The notes below the pieces were generated by a model that did not search any database, was not told the DNA's origin, and saw only the letters and a program-made list of their open reading frames with translations. The translations under genes and the position numbers were made by a program. Shown piece after piece: positions 26,724 through 35,113 of a stretch of 64,000 nucleotides of DNA. Source of the DNA: Paeniglutamicibacter sp. Y32M11 (lineage in GTDB: Bacteria > Actinomycetota > Actinomycetes > Actinomycetales > Micrococcaceae). How positions within the stretch are numbered: the stretch's first letter is position 1; every line of letters starts with the position of its first letter. The DNA lies in the NCBI RefSeq assembly GCF_019285735.1, contig NZ_CP079107.1:3410001-3474000 (forward strand), given 5' to 3'.

Positions 26724-27163
26724 CACAAAAGTGAAAAGCGGGCGTCACTGCGAGTTGCTACTGAGAAGTGATCGCATCTAGGATGCGCAATTATCAACCC
26801 AGGGGGACGCTTCAGACGCAGGATTGCCGCAGCTTAGCTGCGAACAAAAGGCGGACAGGGGCACGAAATGCGAGGCGCTCCAATCACTCGAACCATGCGC
26901 AAATTCGAGCGGCAAGGAGTGGAACTGCCGGGAACGAAAGCCGCGGAATTCCCACGGCGCAGGCACTCTGGCCAGAAGATTTAACGCCGCACTGGCCAAG
27001 TCTCGCGGCAGCCACGCTCCGCTTGAGGTTTCGGTCCGGTCGCATAAGGCCTCAGCGCGGTCGGCCGCCCCTACTGGGTAACAACATCCCAACAAGCCGA
27101 ACCTCGCTTCGCGATGCATCAACGCCTCCCGGCGGACGCCTCGCAGGATCACCGATGCGGTCT

Positions 27164-27185
27164 TTATGACATATTCGCGTCATAA
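27164..27185 (+). promoter_or_regulatory. Palindrome TTATGAC-N8-GTCATAA before the lysP-like gene
   Basis: Perfect 7-bp inverted arms (27164-27170 and 27179-27185) with a -10-like CATAAT in the right arm, about 394 bp upstream of the permease start. It is probably an operator; the binding protein is unknown. Confidence 0.4.
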
Positions 27186-27578
27186 TGAAACAATGTCGCA
27201 CCTCAAAAGCGGCGTCGAATCCAAGCCAAAGCAGCAAAATCTGCGGACGGATCCGGCACTCGAGGGGCGAGATCACGCCCCGGATCTAGGGCAGAAATAC
27301 GGCCCTGATCCACGTAGTTCATCAGCAGGAGAGCCGTTAGTGCAACAGAAACGCTGTGTCTCGGGACACGCAAGAGTAAGGCTACCCATCCAGACCTCTG
27401 TGGCTCACAGCATTGGATTCGCGCCATCAGAACGCCTGAGCTACGCTCCACGTATTTCCATGCAGCCTCGCCAAGCGTCGATCCCTTCTACGCCCGTTAG
27501 GCCTGGCGCCTCGGCTCCGACGACGGCCCGCAACTCCGCTGTGATCCAAGTCGCACACATGCCATTGGGTGGTGTTTC

Positions 27579-29141
27579 ATGAGTCCCATGAGCAGAACAA
27601 CCGCAGAACTTGAACCCGAATCTCCGGTACGGCCTGGAGCCGCAACGGCGGCCGGTTCGGGAACCACACCGACAGCGCTAGATAACGAACTCAAGCGCGG
27701 ACTCAGCAGCCGCCACCTACAGATGATTGCCATCGGTGGAGCCATCGGCACCGGGCTGTTCGTCGCCTCGGGTGGCACCATCTCCCAGGCCGGCCCCGGT
27801 GGCGCACTGGTGGCGTACGCACTGGTTGGCCTCATGGTGTTCCTGCTGATGCAATCGCTCGGCGAGATGGCGGCCAAGATCCCCGTGGCAGGATCTTTCC
27901 AGACCTTCGCCACGCGATTTGTTTCTCCTTCCTTTGGGTTCGCCATCGGCTGGAACTACTGGTTCAACTGGGCCATCACCGTTGCCGCCGAGTTGGTCGC
28001 GGCCGGAATTATCATGGACTTCTGGTTCCCCGGGGTTCCCGGATGGATTTGGGCCGGAGTCTTCCTGGTGCTCTTGACCGGACTCAATGCCCTATCGGCC
28101 AGATCCTTCGGGGAAAGCGAGTTCTGGCTCTCACTGATCAAGGTGTCAGCAGTGATCCTGTTCCTGATCGCTGGCGTCCTGATGATCCTCGGCATTCTTG
28201 GTAACGACTCCCCCGGAATGAGCAATTGGCAGAACCGCGAAGATGTCTTCCATGGTGGCTGGGTTTCGATCATTTCCGTCTTCATGATCGCTGGATTCTC
28301 CTTCCAGGGCACCGAGTTGGTCGGTGTGGCTGCCGGCGAAGCAAAAAACCCGAGGCGCGAAGTGCCCAAGGCGATCCGCAATGTCTTCTGGCGCATCATG
28401 ATTTTTTACATCGGTGCCATCTTCATCATTGGTTGCCTGATTCCCTTCACCGACCCCAGCCTTCTGGCATCCGGCGAAGCGGACGTCGCGGCTTCACCGT
28501 TCACTCTGGTCTTTGAACGGGCAGGCATCGCCTTTGCCGCGGCACTCATGAACGCGGTCATCCTTACCGCCATCCTCTCGGCCGGAAACTCCGGACTCTA
28601 TGCCTCAACCCGCATGCTGTACTCCATGGCTCACGATGGCAAGGCACCCAAGATCTTTGGCCGCACCAATTCGCGTGGTGTGCCGATCCCGGCGCTGCTG
28701 GCCACCGCGGCGGTGGGCCTCTTTGGCTTCTTGTCCGCCATCGTCGGCCAAGGTGCAGCGTATGCGTGGTTGCTCAATGTTTCGGGGCTCTGCGGATTCA
28801 TTGTCTGGGCAGGAATTGCCATCTCGCACTACCGCTTCAGGCGGGGCTTCCTGGCGCAGGGCAACAAGGTCAGCGATCTGCCCTATAAGGCATCGTTCTT
28901 CCCCATCGGTCCACTGCTGGCCTTCGCGGTATTGATCCTGGTGATTGCCGGACAGAACTATCAGGCGGTGCTCGCCGGGCACGGGCTCGAAGTACTGTCC
29001 TCCTATATCGGCCTACCGATCTTCTTGGGGCTGTGGCTCGTGCACCGGATGGTCACCAAGTCGCGCGTCGTTCCGCTGCTGGATATGGATCTATCTGCGC
29101 CACAGGACGTTGAGGACGAGCTCGCTACTCAGGCTGGTTAG
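27579..29141 (+). CDS. LysP-type amino acid (probably lysine) permease
   Basis: The 520-residue APC-family carrier has twelve membrane segments. Its first is preceded by RGLSSRHLQMIAIGGAIGTG. The segments GFSFQGTELVGVAAGEAKNP, FTDPSLLASGE, LSAGNSGLYASTRMLYSMAH and GIAISHYRFRRGF closely follow E. coli LysP. It would import lysine by proton symport, though the specificity is inferred. The start is ATG at 27579 or a second ATG nine bases later. A strong hairpin follows the gene. Confidence 0.85.
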   Translation: MSPMSRTTAELEPESPVRPGAATAAGSGTTPTALDNELKRGLSSRHLQMIAIGGAIGTGLFVASGGTISQAGPGGALVAYALVGLMVFLLMQSLGEMAAKIPVAGSFQTFATRFVSPSFGFAIGWNYWFNWAITVAAELVAAGIIMDFWFPGVPGWIWAGVFLVLLTGLNALSARSFGESEFWLSLIKVSAVILFLIAGVLMILGILGNDSPGMSNWQNREDVFHGGWVSIISVFMIAGFSFQGTELVGVAAGEAKNPRREVPKAIRNVFWRIMIFYIGAIFIIGCLIPFTDPSLLASGEADVAASPFTLVFERAGIAFAAALMNAVILTAILSAGNSGLYASTRMLYSMAHDGKAPKIFGRTNSRGVPIPALLATAAVGLFGFLSAIVGQGAAYAWLLNVSGLCGFIVWAGIAISHYRFRRGFLAQGNKVSDLPYKASFFPIGPLLAFAVLILVIAGQNYQAVLAGHGLEVLSSYIGLPIFLGLWLVHRMVTKSRVVPLLDMDLSAPQDVEDELATQAG

Positions 29142-29178
29142 TCGAGATTTTCGCGAGACACGAATAGTCCGATCACGA

Positions 29179-29230
29179 CCAATGCCCCGGGTGGGCCCGC
29201 AATTGCGGATCCACCCGGGGCATTGGCTTT
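29179..29230. terminator. Bidirectional terminator between the lysP-like and TetR genes
   Basis: CCAATGCCCCGGGTGG and CCACCCGGGGCATTGG are perfect 16-bp arms around a 16-nt loop that contains GCAATTGC, followed by CTTTCC. It lies 37 bp after the permease and faces the convergent TetR gene. Confidence 0.85.
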
Positions 29231-29263
29231 CCCCGTCTCGGAGAGCTGTTGGTGGTACGGAGG

Positions 29264-29869
29264 CTACCGATCCACGTTGTCCGCTTGTTGCCACAGTTGA
29301 ACCTGCTCGGCCGCCGATTCAAGTGTCGCCAAGGCCTCAGCCACGTTCACCCGCGACATCATCAGGGCACTCACCGTCAGCCCGGCAATAATTCTGGCCC
29401 TGGCCAGTGCCTGGGACTCGGTGAGCTGCGGGTTGGCGACCCGAAGCGCTGCCGCAACACCATCTCTGAGTTCAAGTTGGTATCCGTCGATCAGGATCCG
29501 CAGCGGCTCATCACTTCCCCCGAGTCCCGCAGCGGTATTCAGCAGCAGGCAGCCCCGGTTCTTGCTTTGGGCGGCGGCCTGGGCCACTGCGCTAGAGAGC
29601 GAACTCAGGTACCACGATGTGGCATCCGCACGATGCTCCGGATCGCTCAAAAGCCCGAGTCGCGGACGCAGCACCCGGTCCATATAGTCCTGGATGACCG
29701 CGTCAAAGAGGCCGCGTTTCGAGCCAAAACCGTGGTAAATGCTGGAGCGTCCTAGGCCCGTTGCCGCTTCAAGATCCGCGATCGACGTGGCGTCAAACCC
29801 CTTCTCCCAGAAGATGCCGCGAGCATCGCTGAGCGCCTTGGATGTATCGAATTCTTGGACTCTGGCCAT
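29264..29869 (-). CDS. TetR-family transcriptional regulator
   Basis: The 201-residue protein has an N-terminal TetR helix-turn-helix (ATSIADLEAATGLGRSSIYH, about residues 27-46, then GFGSKRGLFDAVIQDY). A helical C-terminal ligand domain with the GCLLLNTAAGLG element of the YcdC/AcrR-like group follows. It is divergent from the DUF1304/CurA pair, and the 101-bp gap contains a long perfect palindrome. It most likely represses itself and those two genes until a reactive or quinone-like compound binds; that is inference. Confidence 0.92.
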   Translation of the reverse strand: MARVQEFDTSKALSDARGIFWEKGFDATSIADLEAATGLGRSSIYHGFGSKRGLFDAVIQDYMDRVLRPRLGLLSDPEHRADATSWYLSSLSSAVAQAAAQSKNRGCLLLNTAAGLGGSDEPLRILIDGYQLELRDGVAAALRVANPQLTESQALARARIIAGLTVSALMMSRVNVAEALATLESAAEQVQLWQQADNVDR

Positions 29870-29890
29870 TAGACCCGAAACCCCCTAGTT

Positions 29891-29936
29891 TTGTGTAACG
29901 GTCATTCCAGTATATATTGGAATGACCGTTACACAA
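29891..29936. promoter_or_regulatory. TetR operator with 19-bp perfect arms
   Basis: TTGTGTAACGGTCATTCCA (29891-29909) is repeated inverted at 29918-29936 around GTATATAT. It sits between divergent promoters, 22 bp from the TetR start and 35 bp from the DUF1304 start. The 46-bp element could bind two dimers. Confidence 0.88.
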
Positions 29937-29970
29937 TCAATCGATTCACCCCAGCCAAGGAGCTTCCAAG

Positions 29971-30360
29971 ATGTTGCTGACCACCATGATTTTTGCCGGT
30001 CTTGCCGCAGCGATTCACGTGTACATCTTCATTCTGGAGTCCCTGCGCTGGGATCGGGCCAGCACCCGCGCTGCCTTCGGAATCCACAGCGACGCCGAGG
30101 CCGCGGCCACCAAGCCGATGGCTTTCAACCAGGGGTTTTACAACCTCTTCTTGGCCATCCTGACGCTGATGGGCATGGCCTTTGTCCTCGGATCGTCCAC
30201 CACCATCGGTGCGACGCTGATCTTCGCCGGCACCGGCTCCATGGTCGCTGCCGGCCTGGTCTTACTGCTCTCCTCGCCCAAGCTGGCACGAGCGGCACTA
30301 ACCCAGCTAGCGGCTCCGGCACTGGCCATCATTTTCGGCGTCATCACCTTCACCCGGTAG
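29971..30360 (+). CDS. DUF1304-family membrane protein
   Basis: The 129-residue protein has four hydrophobic helices and the DUF1304 hallmarks AAIHVYIFILESLRWD near the start and FNQGFYNLFLAILTLMG in the middle. The family's biochemical role is unknown. AAGGAG lies 10 nt before the ATG at 29971. It is the first gene of a two-gene unit with CurA, 39 bp downstream, under the TetR palindrome. Confidence 0.88.
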   Translation: MLLTTMIFAGLAAAIHVYIFILESLRWDRASTRAAFGIHSDAEAAATKPMAFNQGFYNLFLAILTLMGMAFVLGSSTTIGATLIFAGTGSMVAAGLVLLLSSPKLARAALTQLAAPALAIIFGVITFTR

Positions 30361-30399
30361 TCCTTTCACCTTCCCCACTCGAAACGGAGCATTTGCCCG

Positions 30400-31410
30400 A
30401 TGTCACTTTCCACCAGCACCCAGATTCACTTGGCCAGCCGCCCCACCGGGTGGCCAACGGATGCAAACTTCTCGACCGTCACCGTTGAACTGCCCGAACT
30501 GCTCGACGGCGAAATCCGAGTAGCCAACGAGTTCCTCTCCGTTGACCCATATATGCGCGGACGCATGAACGATGCCAAGTCCTACGCGGCACCCTATGCC
30601 CTGAACGAGGTGATGACCGGAGGAGCCGTTGGCCGTGTGGTTGAATCGCGCGCCGACGGATTCACCGTTGGAGATCCGGTGCTTCACCAGCTCGGTTGGC
30701 GCAATGTGACCCAGGGTCCCGCCAGTAACTTCCGGGTGGTGCAGGAGGTCAGTGGCCTGCCGCTGTCAATCCACTTGGGCATTCTGGGCATGACCGCCTT
30801 CACCGCTTATGTAGGCCTGCTCGAAATCGCCGGCATGAAAAGCGGCGATACCGTCTTCGTCTCCGGTGCCGCGGGAGCCGTGGGCAGTACCGTCGGTCAG
30901 ATCGCTCGCCTCAAGGGAGCCAAGCGTGTGATCGGATCGGCCGGCAGCGCGGCAAAGGTTGACCTGTTGACCCAGAAGTACGGTTACGATGCGGCCTTCA
31001 ACTACAAGGACGGGCCGGTGCGCGAGCAGCTGCACGCTGCGGCCCCGGAGGGCATCGACGTGTACTTCGACAATGTGGGTGGAGAACACCTCGAAGCGGC
31101 CCTGGATGCCTTCAACCCCGGTGGCCGCGGCGCACTCTGTGGAGCCATCTCGGTCTACAATTCGACCGAAACACCCGTTGGTCCGCGCAACATGAGCAAC
31201 ATGGTCACTCGCGGGTTGAACCTTAAGGGCTTCACCGTGGGGAACTACACCGAGCATTACCCGGCTTTCATGGCCGACATGTCGGACTGGCTCACGCAGG
31301 GCGTTATCGTCTTCGACGAAACCATCGTGGAAGGCCTAGATAACGCGGTAGACGGCTTCCTTGACCTCATGCGCGGGGCAAACACCGGCAAGATGGTCAT
31401 CAAGCTCTAG
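30400..31410 (+). CDS. CurA-type NADP-dependent oxidoreductase
   Basis: The 336-residue zinc-free medium-chain reductase has VDPYMRGRMNDAKSYAAPY near residues 49-67 and the nucleotide motif VFVSGAAGAVGSTVGQIARL. It also has VYFDNVGGEHLEAALDAFN and ends GKMVIKL. These match the leukotriene B4 dehydrogenase/CurA group, which reduces activated C=C bonds of enones. Co-transcription with DUF1304 under TetR suggests detoxification of an unsaturated carbonyl compound. Confidence 0.9.
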   Translation: MSLSTSTQIHLASRPTGWPTDANFSTVTVELPELLDGEIRVANEFLSVDPYMRGRMNDAKSYAAPYALNEVMTGGAVGRVVESRADGFTVGDPVLHQLGWRNVTQGPASNFRVVQEVSGLPLSIHLGILGMTAFTAYVGLLEIAGMKSGDTVFVSGAAGAVGSTVGQIARLKGAKRVIGSAGSAAKVDLLTQKYGYDAAFNYKDGPVREQLHAAAPEGIDVYFDNVGGEHLEAALDAFNPGGRGALCGAISVYNSTETPVGPRNMSNMVTRGLNLKGFTVGNYTEHYPAFMADMSDWLTQGVIVFDETIVEGLDNAVDGFLDLMRGANTGKMVIKL

Positions 31411-31425
31411 AGCTCCACGGCTCGA

Positions 31426-32181
31426 TCAGAGCTGCCGGGATTCGGTGTAGAACCACTGAATATGCTCGCGCAGCAGCTCGGACGCCAACGCCCCGTTGGC
31501 GTCCGATACCGCCTGGTGGATGCCGTGGTGTTGGGCACGAAGAACTGTGGCGATCTTCTGCCAGGCGGCATCATTGGCCACCGATTCGCTGACGTAGTCG
31601 CTGATGGACAGCCGTAGGGACTCCATCATGGATTCAATCACGGCATTGCCCGCCAGTGATGAGAGCAGCACATGAAATTGGGAGTCGAGGTCGTGGAATT
31701 CTTCGCGATCAAGTCCGGGCTCGTCCATGGCCCGAAGTAGTTCGCTGGTTCGGCGCAGCACCTCGGCGCTGCGCGCCGGATCCCGGGTCAGATCGGCCGA
31801 CTGGGCCGCCCACGTTTCCAACAGGATGCGGGACTCGACGATGTCGGCCACCGAGAGTTGGCGCGAGGCGACGTGCATCCGCAAGGTCGCCGAGAGGCCT
31901 ATGGCCGGATCGGAAATGACCACGGCTCCGGAGTTGGGCCCGGAACCGCTCGAGGTGCGCACCATGCCCATGGCGTCAAGAATCCTAATGGCGTCACGGA
32001 CCGAGGCCCGAGAAATCCCATGCGTTTCGGCCAACGAGCGCTCGCCCGGCAGCTGATCCCCGATCTTGATCTTTCCGGAACGAAGGTCAGCTTCGATACT
32101 GGTGAGGACCGTCTCGTAGGCACGGGCAGGCTGCGGAGGATTCTTTTCTTTGCTACTCACTGCTTCTTGTCCCCAGGTCAT
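31426..32181 (-). CDS. FadR/LldR-type GntR regulator of the lactate genes
   Basis: The protein has an N-terminal GntR winged helix (GDQLPGERSLAETHGISRAS, then VRDAIRILDAMGMVRTSSGS) and an all-helical FCD effector domain ending in HIQWFYTESRQL. The ATG at 32181 gives 251 residues. A GTG at 32160 with GGGGAC upstream is an alternative, so the exact start is uncertain. It lies next to the lactate permease and lutABC, whose promoters carry TGGTCNGACCA palindromes typical of this subfamily. It most likely represses them in the absence of lactate. Confidence 0.88.
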   Translation of the reverse strand: MTWGQEAVSSKEKNPPQPARAYETVLTSIEADLRSGKIKIGDQLPGERSLAETHGISRASVRDAIRILDAMGMVRTSSGSGPNSGAVVISDPAIGLSATLRMHVASRQLSVADIVESRILLETWAAQSADLTRDPARSAEVLRRTSELLRAMDEPGLDREEFHDLDSQFHVLLSSLAGNAVIESMMESLRLSISDYVSESVANDAAWQKIATVLRAQHHGIHQAVSDANGALASELLREHIQWFYTESRQL

Positions 32182-32239
32182 GGTTAGTACGCGGTCCACC
32201 TGACCACTGAACGAATCCCTCAAGCTTAGTGCGTTCCCA

Positions 32240-32302
32240 AGCAGGCAACGGCAGCGAGTCATCAAAGCGATATCTCGCCGTGTCCCGTAACCGTTGCCTG
32301 CT
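32240..32302. other. Long-range inverted repeat between the regulator and lactate permease genes
   Basis: AGCAGGCAACGG (32240-32251) and CCGTTGCCTGCT (32291-32302) are perfect 12-bp arms around a 39-nt loop, directly after the permease stop codon. It could form a transcript 3' hairpin; no T run follows. Confidence 0.5.
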
Positions 32303-32331
32303 CATGATGACCTGGTGCCATTGTTCCCCGC

Positions 32332-34071
32332 TTACGGGGTCGGCAACATCCAGCTCAGGATCGGTGTGGACTGCAGGTAGACCAGCACGCACAGCACCAG
32401 CAACATGCCCACGGACCAGCCGGCAACCTTCTTCAGGATGACCGACTCCTTGCCTTCCATGCCCACTGCGGTGGCCGCAATGGCCAGGTTCTGCGGGGAG
32501 ATCAGCTTGCCAACCACACCACCGGAGGTGTTGGCGGCAACCAGCAGGTTCGGGTCGATGCCGGCGTTGATGCCGGCGGTCTGCTGCAGCTTCGCAAACA
32601 AGGCGTTAGCAGAGGTGTCGGAACCGGTAACGGCCGTGCCGATCCACCCCAAAATCGGGGACAGGAAGGCAAAGAACGCGCCGGTTCCGGCCAGCCAGGT
32701 GCCGATGCTGATGGTTTGGCCCGACAGGTTCATGACGTAGGCCAGGGCCAGGACCGAGAGGATCGTGGTCGCTGCCCAGCGCATGTTGAAGATGGTGCGC
32801 CCGATTTCCAGGATGGCATCCGAAACCTTGATCTTGTACTTTCCACCGTCGTCGTTGAGCGAGTAGACAATGGCGACAATCAGGCCCGTGAAGAGCAACA
32901 GAGTCCCGGGGTTCGAGAGCCACGAGAAGTTGTAAATCGTTGAGGAAACGGGCTTGCCCTCGCCGTCGAGGATGTGGCCGTAGAGCAGTGGCCATTGGAT
33001 CTTCACGTCGGTGGAGGCCAGCGCGCCGGGGATGTTCACGCCCAACTTCCAGAGCTTGGCAATGCCGAAGATGACGATAACCAGCAGGTAGGGGAAGAGG
33101 GCGAGGAAGGTGGGTCCGACTTCCAGCTTCTGCTCGTGTCCGCGGTAGGCGGTGCCGGATCCGGCCTGGGCGTTGCCGCCCTTGTCTGCGTGATGCACTG
33201 CCTCGGCGGCTTCGCCGACCAGGACGCGGGCACGGGCCTCATCGCGGCCCTTCGGGGTCCAGAAGCGCAGGAAGATCACTGCCGCAGCCAGCCCAGCGAG
33301 CGAGGCAACGATGTCGGTGAGTTCATAGGAGAAGTAGGTAGCGCAGAGGAACTGGGCGACAGCGAAGGATCCACCGATGACCAGTGCCGCCGGCCAAACT
33401 TCCTTAACTCCGCGCTTGCCATCAAGGATGAAAAGCAACAGTGTCGGGACAAAGATGGCCAGCAACGGTGCTTGGTGCCCGACGATGGCGCCGATGTGGT
33501 TGGCGTCCAGCCCGGTCAGTCCGGCGGCGGTGGTGATCGGGATGGCGACGGCTCCGAAGGCGACAGGAGCGGTGTTGGCCACCAGCACAGCGGCGGCGGC
33601 ACGTAGCGGAGCCATGCCCAGGGCCAGCAGCATCGTGGCGGTAATGGCCACCGGGGCACCGAACCCAGCCAGTGCCTCAAGCAGACCTCCGAAGCAGAAG
33701 GCGATCAGGATGGACTGGATGCGCACGTCCCCGCCGCCGATCACGTCAAAGACGCGACGCAGGTCCTCGAACCGCCCGGAAACGACGGTGATTTGATAGA
33801 GCCAGATTGCCATGATGACAATCCAGACCACGGGGAAGGCCCCGAAGACCGCGCCCATTACCCCCGACATCAGGGCCATTCCCGCTGGCATCTTGAAAAC
33901 AAAGATTGCGACCAGGATGGCGACCAGCAAAGAGGCTAGGCCCGAGACGTGAGCCTTGGCCTTTACGACGGCCAGCATAACGAAGAACGTTAGCAGCGGA
34001 AGCAGGGAAACGATGGCGGATAGCGCAATGCTTCCGGCCAATGGATCAGTGGTGGGGGAAAAGGTGTCCAC
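32332..34071 (-). CDS. lctP: L-lactate permease (LctP family)
   Basis: The 579-residue protein has twelve or more membrane helices and the LctP-family segments GALLEALAGFGAPVAITATM, PILGWIGTAVTGSDTSANAL and NTSGGVVGKLISPQNLAIA. It imports lactate (often also glycolate) by proton symport. It is transcribed away from lutABC, from a promoter region containing two TGGTC-N-GACCA palindromes at 34139-34163. The start is an ATG at 34071. Confidence 0.93.
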   Translation of the reverse strand: MDTFSPTTDPLAGSIALSAIVSLLPLLTFFVMLAVVKAKAHVSGLASLLVAILVAIFVFKMPAGMALMSGVMGAVFGAFPVVWIVIMAIWLYQITVVSGRFEDLRRVFDVIGGGDVRIQSILIAFCFGGLLEALAGFGAPVAITATMLLALGMAPLRAAAAVLVANTAPVAFGAVAIPITTAAGLTGLDANHIGAIVGHQAPLLAIFVPTLLLFILDGKRGVKEVWPAALVIGGSFAVAQFLCATYFSYELTDIVASLAGLAAAVIFLRFWTPKGRDEARARVLVGEAAEAVHHADKGGNAQAGSGTAYRGHEQKLEVGPTFLALFPYLLVIVIFGIAKLWKLGVNIPGALASTDVKIQWPLLYGHILDGEGKPVSSTIYNFSWLSNPGTLLLFTGLIVAIVYSLNDDGGKYKIKVSDAILEIGRTIFNMRWAATTILSVLALAYVMNLSGQTISIGTWLAGTGAFFAFLSPILGWIGTAVTGSDTSANALFAKLQQTAGINAGIDPNLLVAANTSGGVVGKLISPQNLAIAATAVGMEGKESVILKKVAGWSVGMLLVLCVLVYLQSTPILSWMLPTP

Positions 34072-34138
34072 GGGTCGTCCTTCGCAAGTGAGAGTGGAGC
34101 GCGGATAAGAGGTCTTGGTGGACGCTCAACGACGCCCG

Positions 34139-34163
34139 TGGTCGGACCACTATGGTCCGACCA
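34139..34163 (-). promoter_or_regulatory. Tandem GntR/LldR operators before the lactate permease
   Basis: TGGTCGGACCA (34139-34149) and TGGTCCGACCA (34153-34163) are 11-bp palindromes with centres 14 bp apart. They fit the TGGT-N3-ACCA core of FadR-subfamily GntR regulators. Confidence 0.85.
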
Positions 34164-34262
34164 CAAAAGCATAACGCAAATTGCGAGCTTTGGTGAGTGG
34201 GATCACAGAACTATTTCTGCCACTGCCGCCGGGCTGGACGTGGGCCCAATCACGTCCTAGTA

Positions 34263-34273
34263 TGGTCAGACCA
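34263..34273 (+). promoter_or_regulatory. GntR/LldR operator before lutA
   Basis: TGGTCAGACCA is the same palindrome type as in front of the lactate permease. It lies 39 bp upstream of the lutA start codon and overlaps a -10-like TAGTAT. Confidence 0.85.
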
Positions 34274-34312
34274 CACAATTTCCCCGGCTGAGCACGCCTG
34301 AAGGGTCATCGA

Positions 34313-35113
34313 ATGAAAATCGCACTTTTCGCCACCTGCATTGTTGATGCCATGTATCCGCAAACCGCGCGGGCCACGGTCAAGATCCTTGAGCGCCTGG
34401 GACACGAGGTCATCTTCCCCACCGGACAGGCCTGCTGCGGCCAGATGCACATCAATTCCGGTTACATGGACGAGGCTCTGCCCGTGGTCACCAATCACGT
34501 GAACGCCTTCGAATCCGTGGCCTACGATGTTGCGGTTGCTCCGTCCGGTTCCTGTGTGGCTTCGGTTAAGCACCAACATCCGGTCCTCGCCGAACGCTGC
34601 GGAGATGCCGCACTCAAGGCACGGGCCGAGGCCGTGGGCGCCAAGACCTACGAGCTGTCCCAGCTTTTGGTCGATGTCCTGGGTATTACCAACGCCGCCG
34701 AACAGCTGGGATCACATTTCCCGCACAAGGTGACCTACCACCCCTCCTGCCACGGGATGCGCTCGCTGAAATTGGGTGACCGACAGCTGGACCTGCTCAA
34801 GAGTGTTGGTGGCATTGAAGTCGCTGACCTACCCGAGGCCGACCAATGCTGTGGATTCGGCGGCACGTTCTCCCTGAAGAATGCCGATGTTTCCTCCGCG
34901 ATGTTGGACGACAAGGCCCGAAACATCGAATCGACCGGAGCCTCACTGTGCGCCGGAGGCGACGCCTCCTGCCTGATGCACATCGGCGGCGGACTTTCGC
35001 GCACCACGTCGGATACGACAACCATGCATTTTGCCGAGATCCTGGCCAGCACCATCACCGAGCCGGTCTCGGTGACCGGCGACATTCTCGTAGGAAAGGC
35101 GGGCGTGCGATGA
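34313..35113 (+). CDS. lutA: Lactate utilization protein LutA (Fe-S oxidoreductase subunit)
   Basis: The 266-residue protein has two CCG domains: CCGQMHINSGYMDEA near residue 42 and CCGFGGTFSLKNADVSSAM near residue 180, with Cys also in YHPSCHGMRSLK. LutA/YkgE works with LutB and LutC to oxidise L-lactate to pyruvate. Its stop overlaps the lutB start by four bases (ATGA), so the genes are coupled. It has its own GntR operator. Confidence 0.95.
   Translation: MKIALFATCIVDAMYPQTARATVKILERLGHEVIFPTGQACCGQMHINSGYMDEALPVVTNHVNAFESVAYDVAVAPSGSCVASVKHQHPVLAERCGDAALKARAEAVGAKTYELSQLLVDVLGITNAAEQLGSHFPHKVTYHPSCHGMRSLKLGDRQLDLLKSVGGIEVADLPEADQCCGFGGTFSLKNADVSSAMLDDKARNIESTGASLCAGGDASCLMHIGGGLSRTTSDTTTMHFAEILASTITEPVSVTGDILVGKAGVR

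Larger units (their letters stand above)
26693..27578. other. Long non-coding stretch between the aztD and lysP-like genes
   Basis: 886 bp with no gene I can support. Open frames exist on both strands (for example 26778-27152 minus and 27166-27582 plus), but their products are rich in R, S and P and resemble no family. The region contains the Zur-like box and the TTATGAC palindrome. About 390 bp of it would form the lysP leader if transcription starts near that palindrome. Confidence 0.5.

Noticed and set aside
26778-27152. Minus-strand frame of 124 residues upstream of aztD
   Set aside because: No family resemblance, no ribosome binding site, and an equally long plus-strand frame overlaps it.
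27186-27578. Possible lysine riboswitch in the long lysP leader
   Set aside because: I could not find the conserved L-box core elements or a terminator/antiterminator pair before the start codon.
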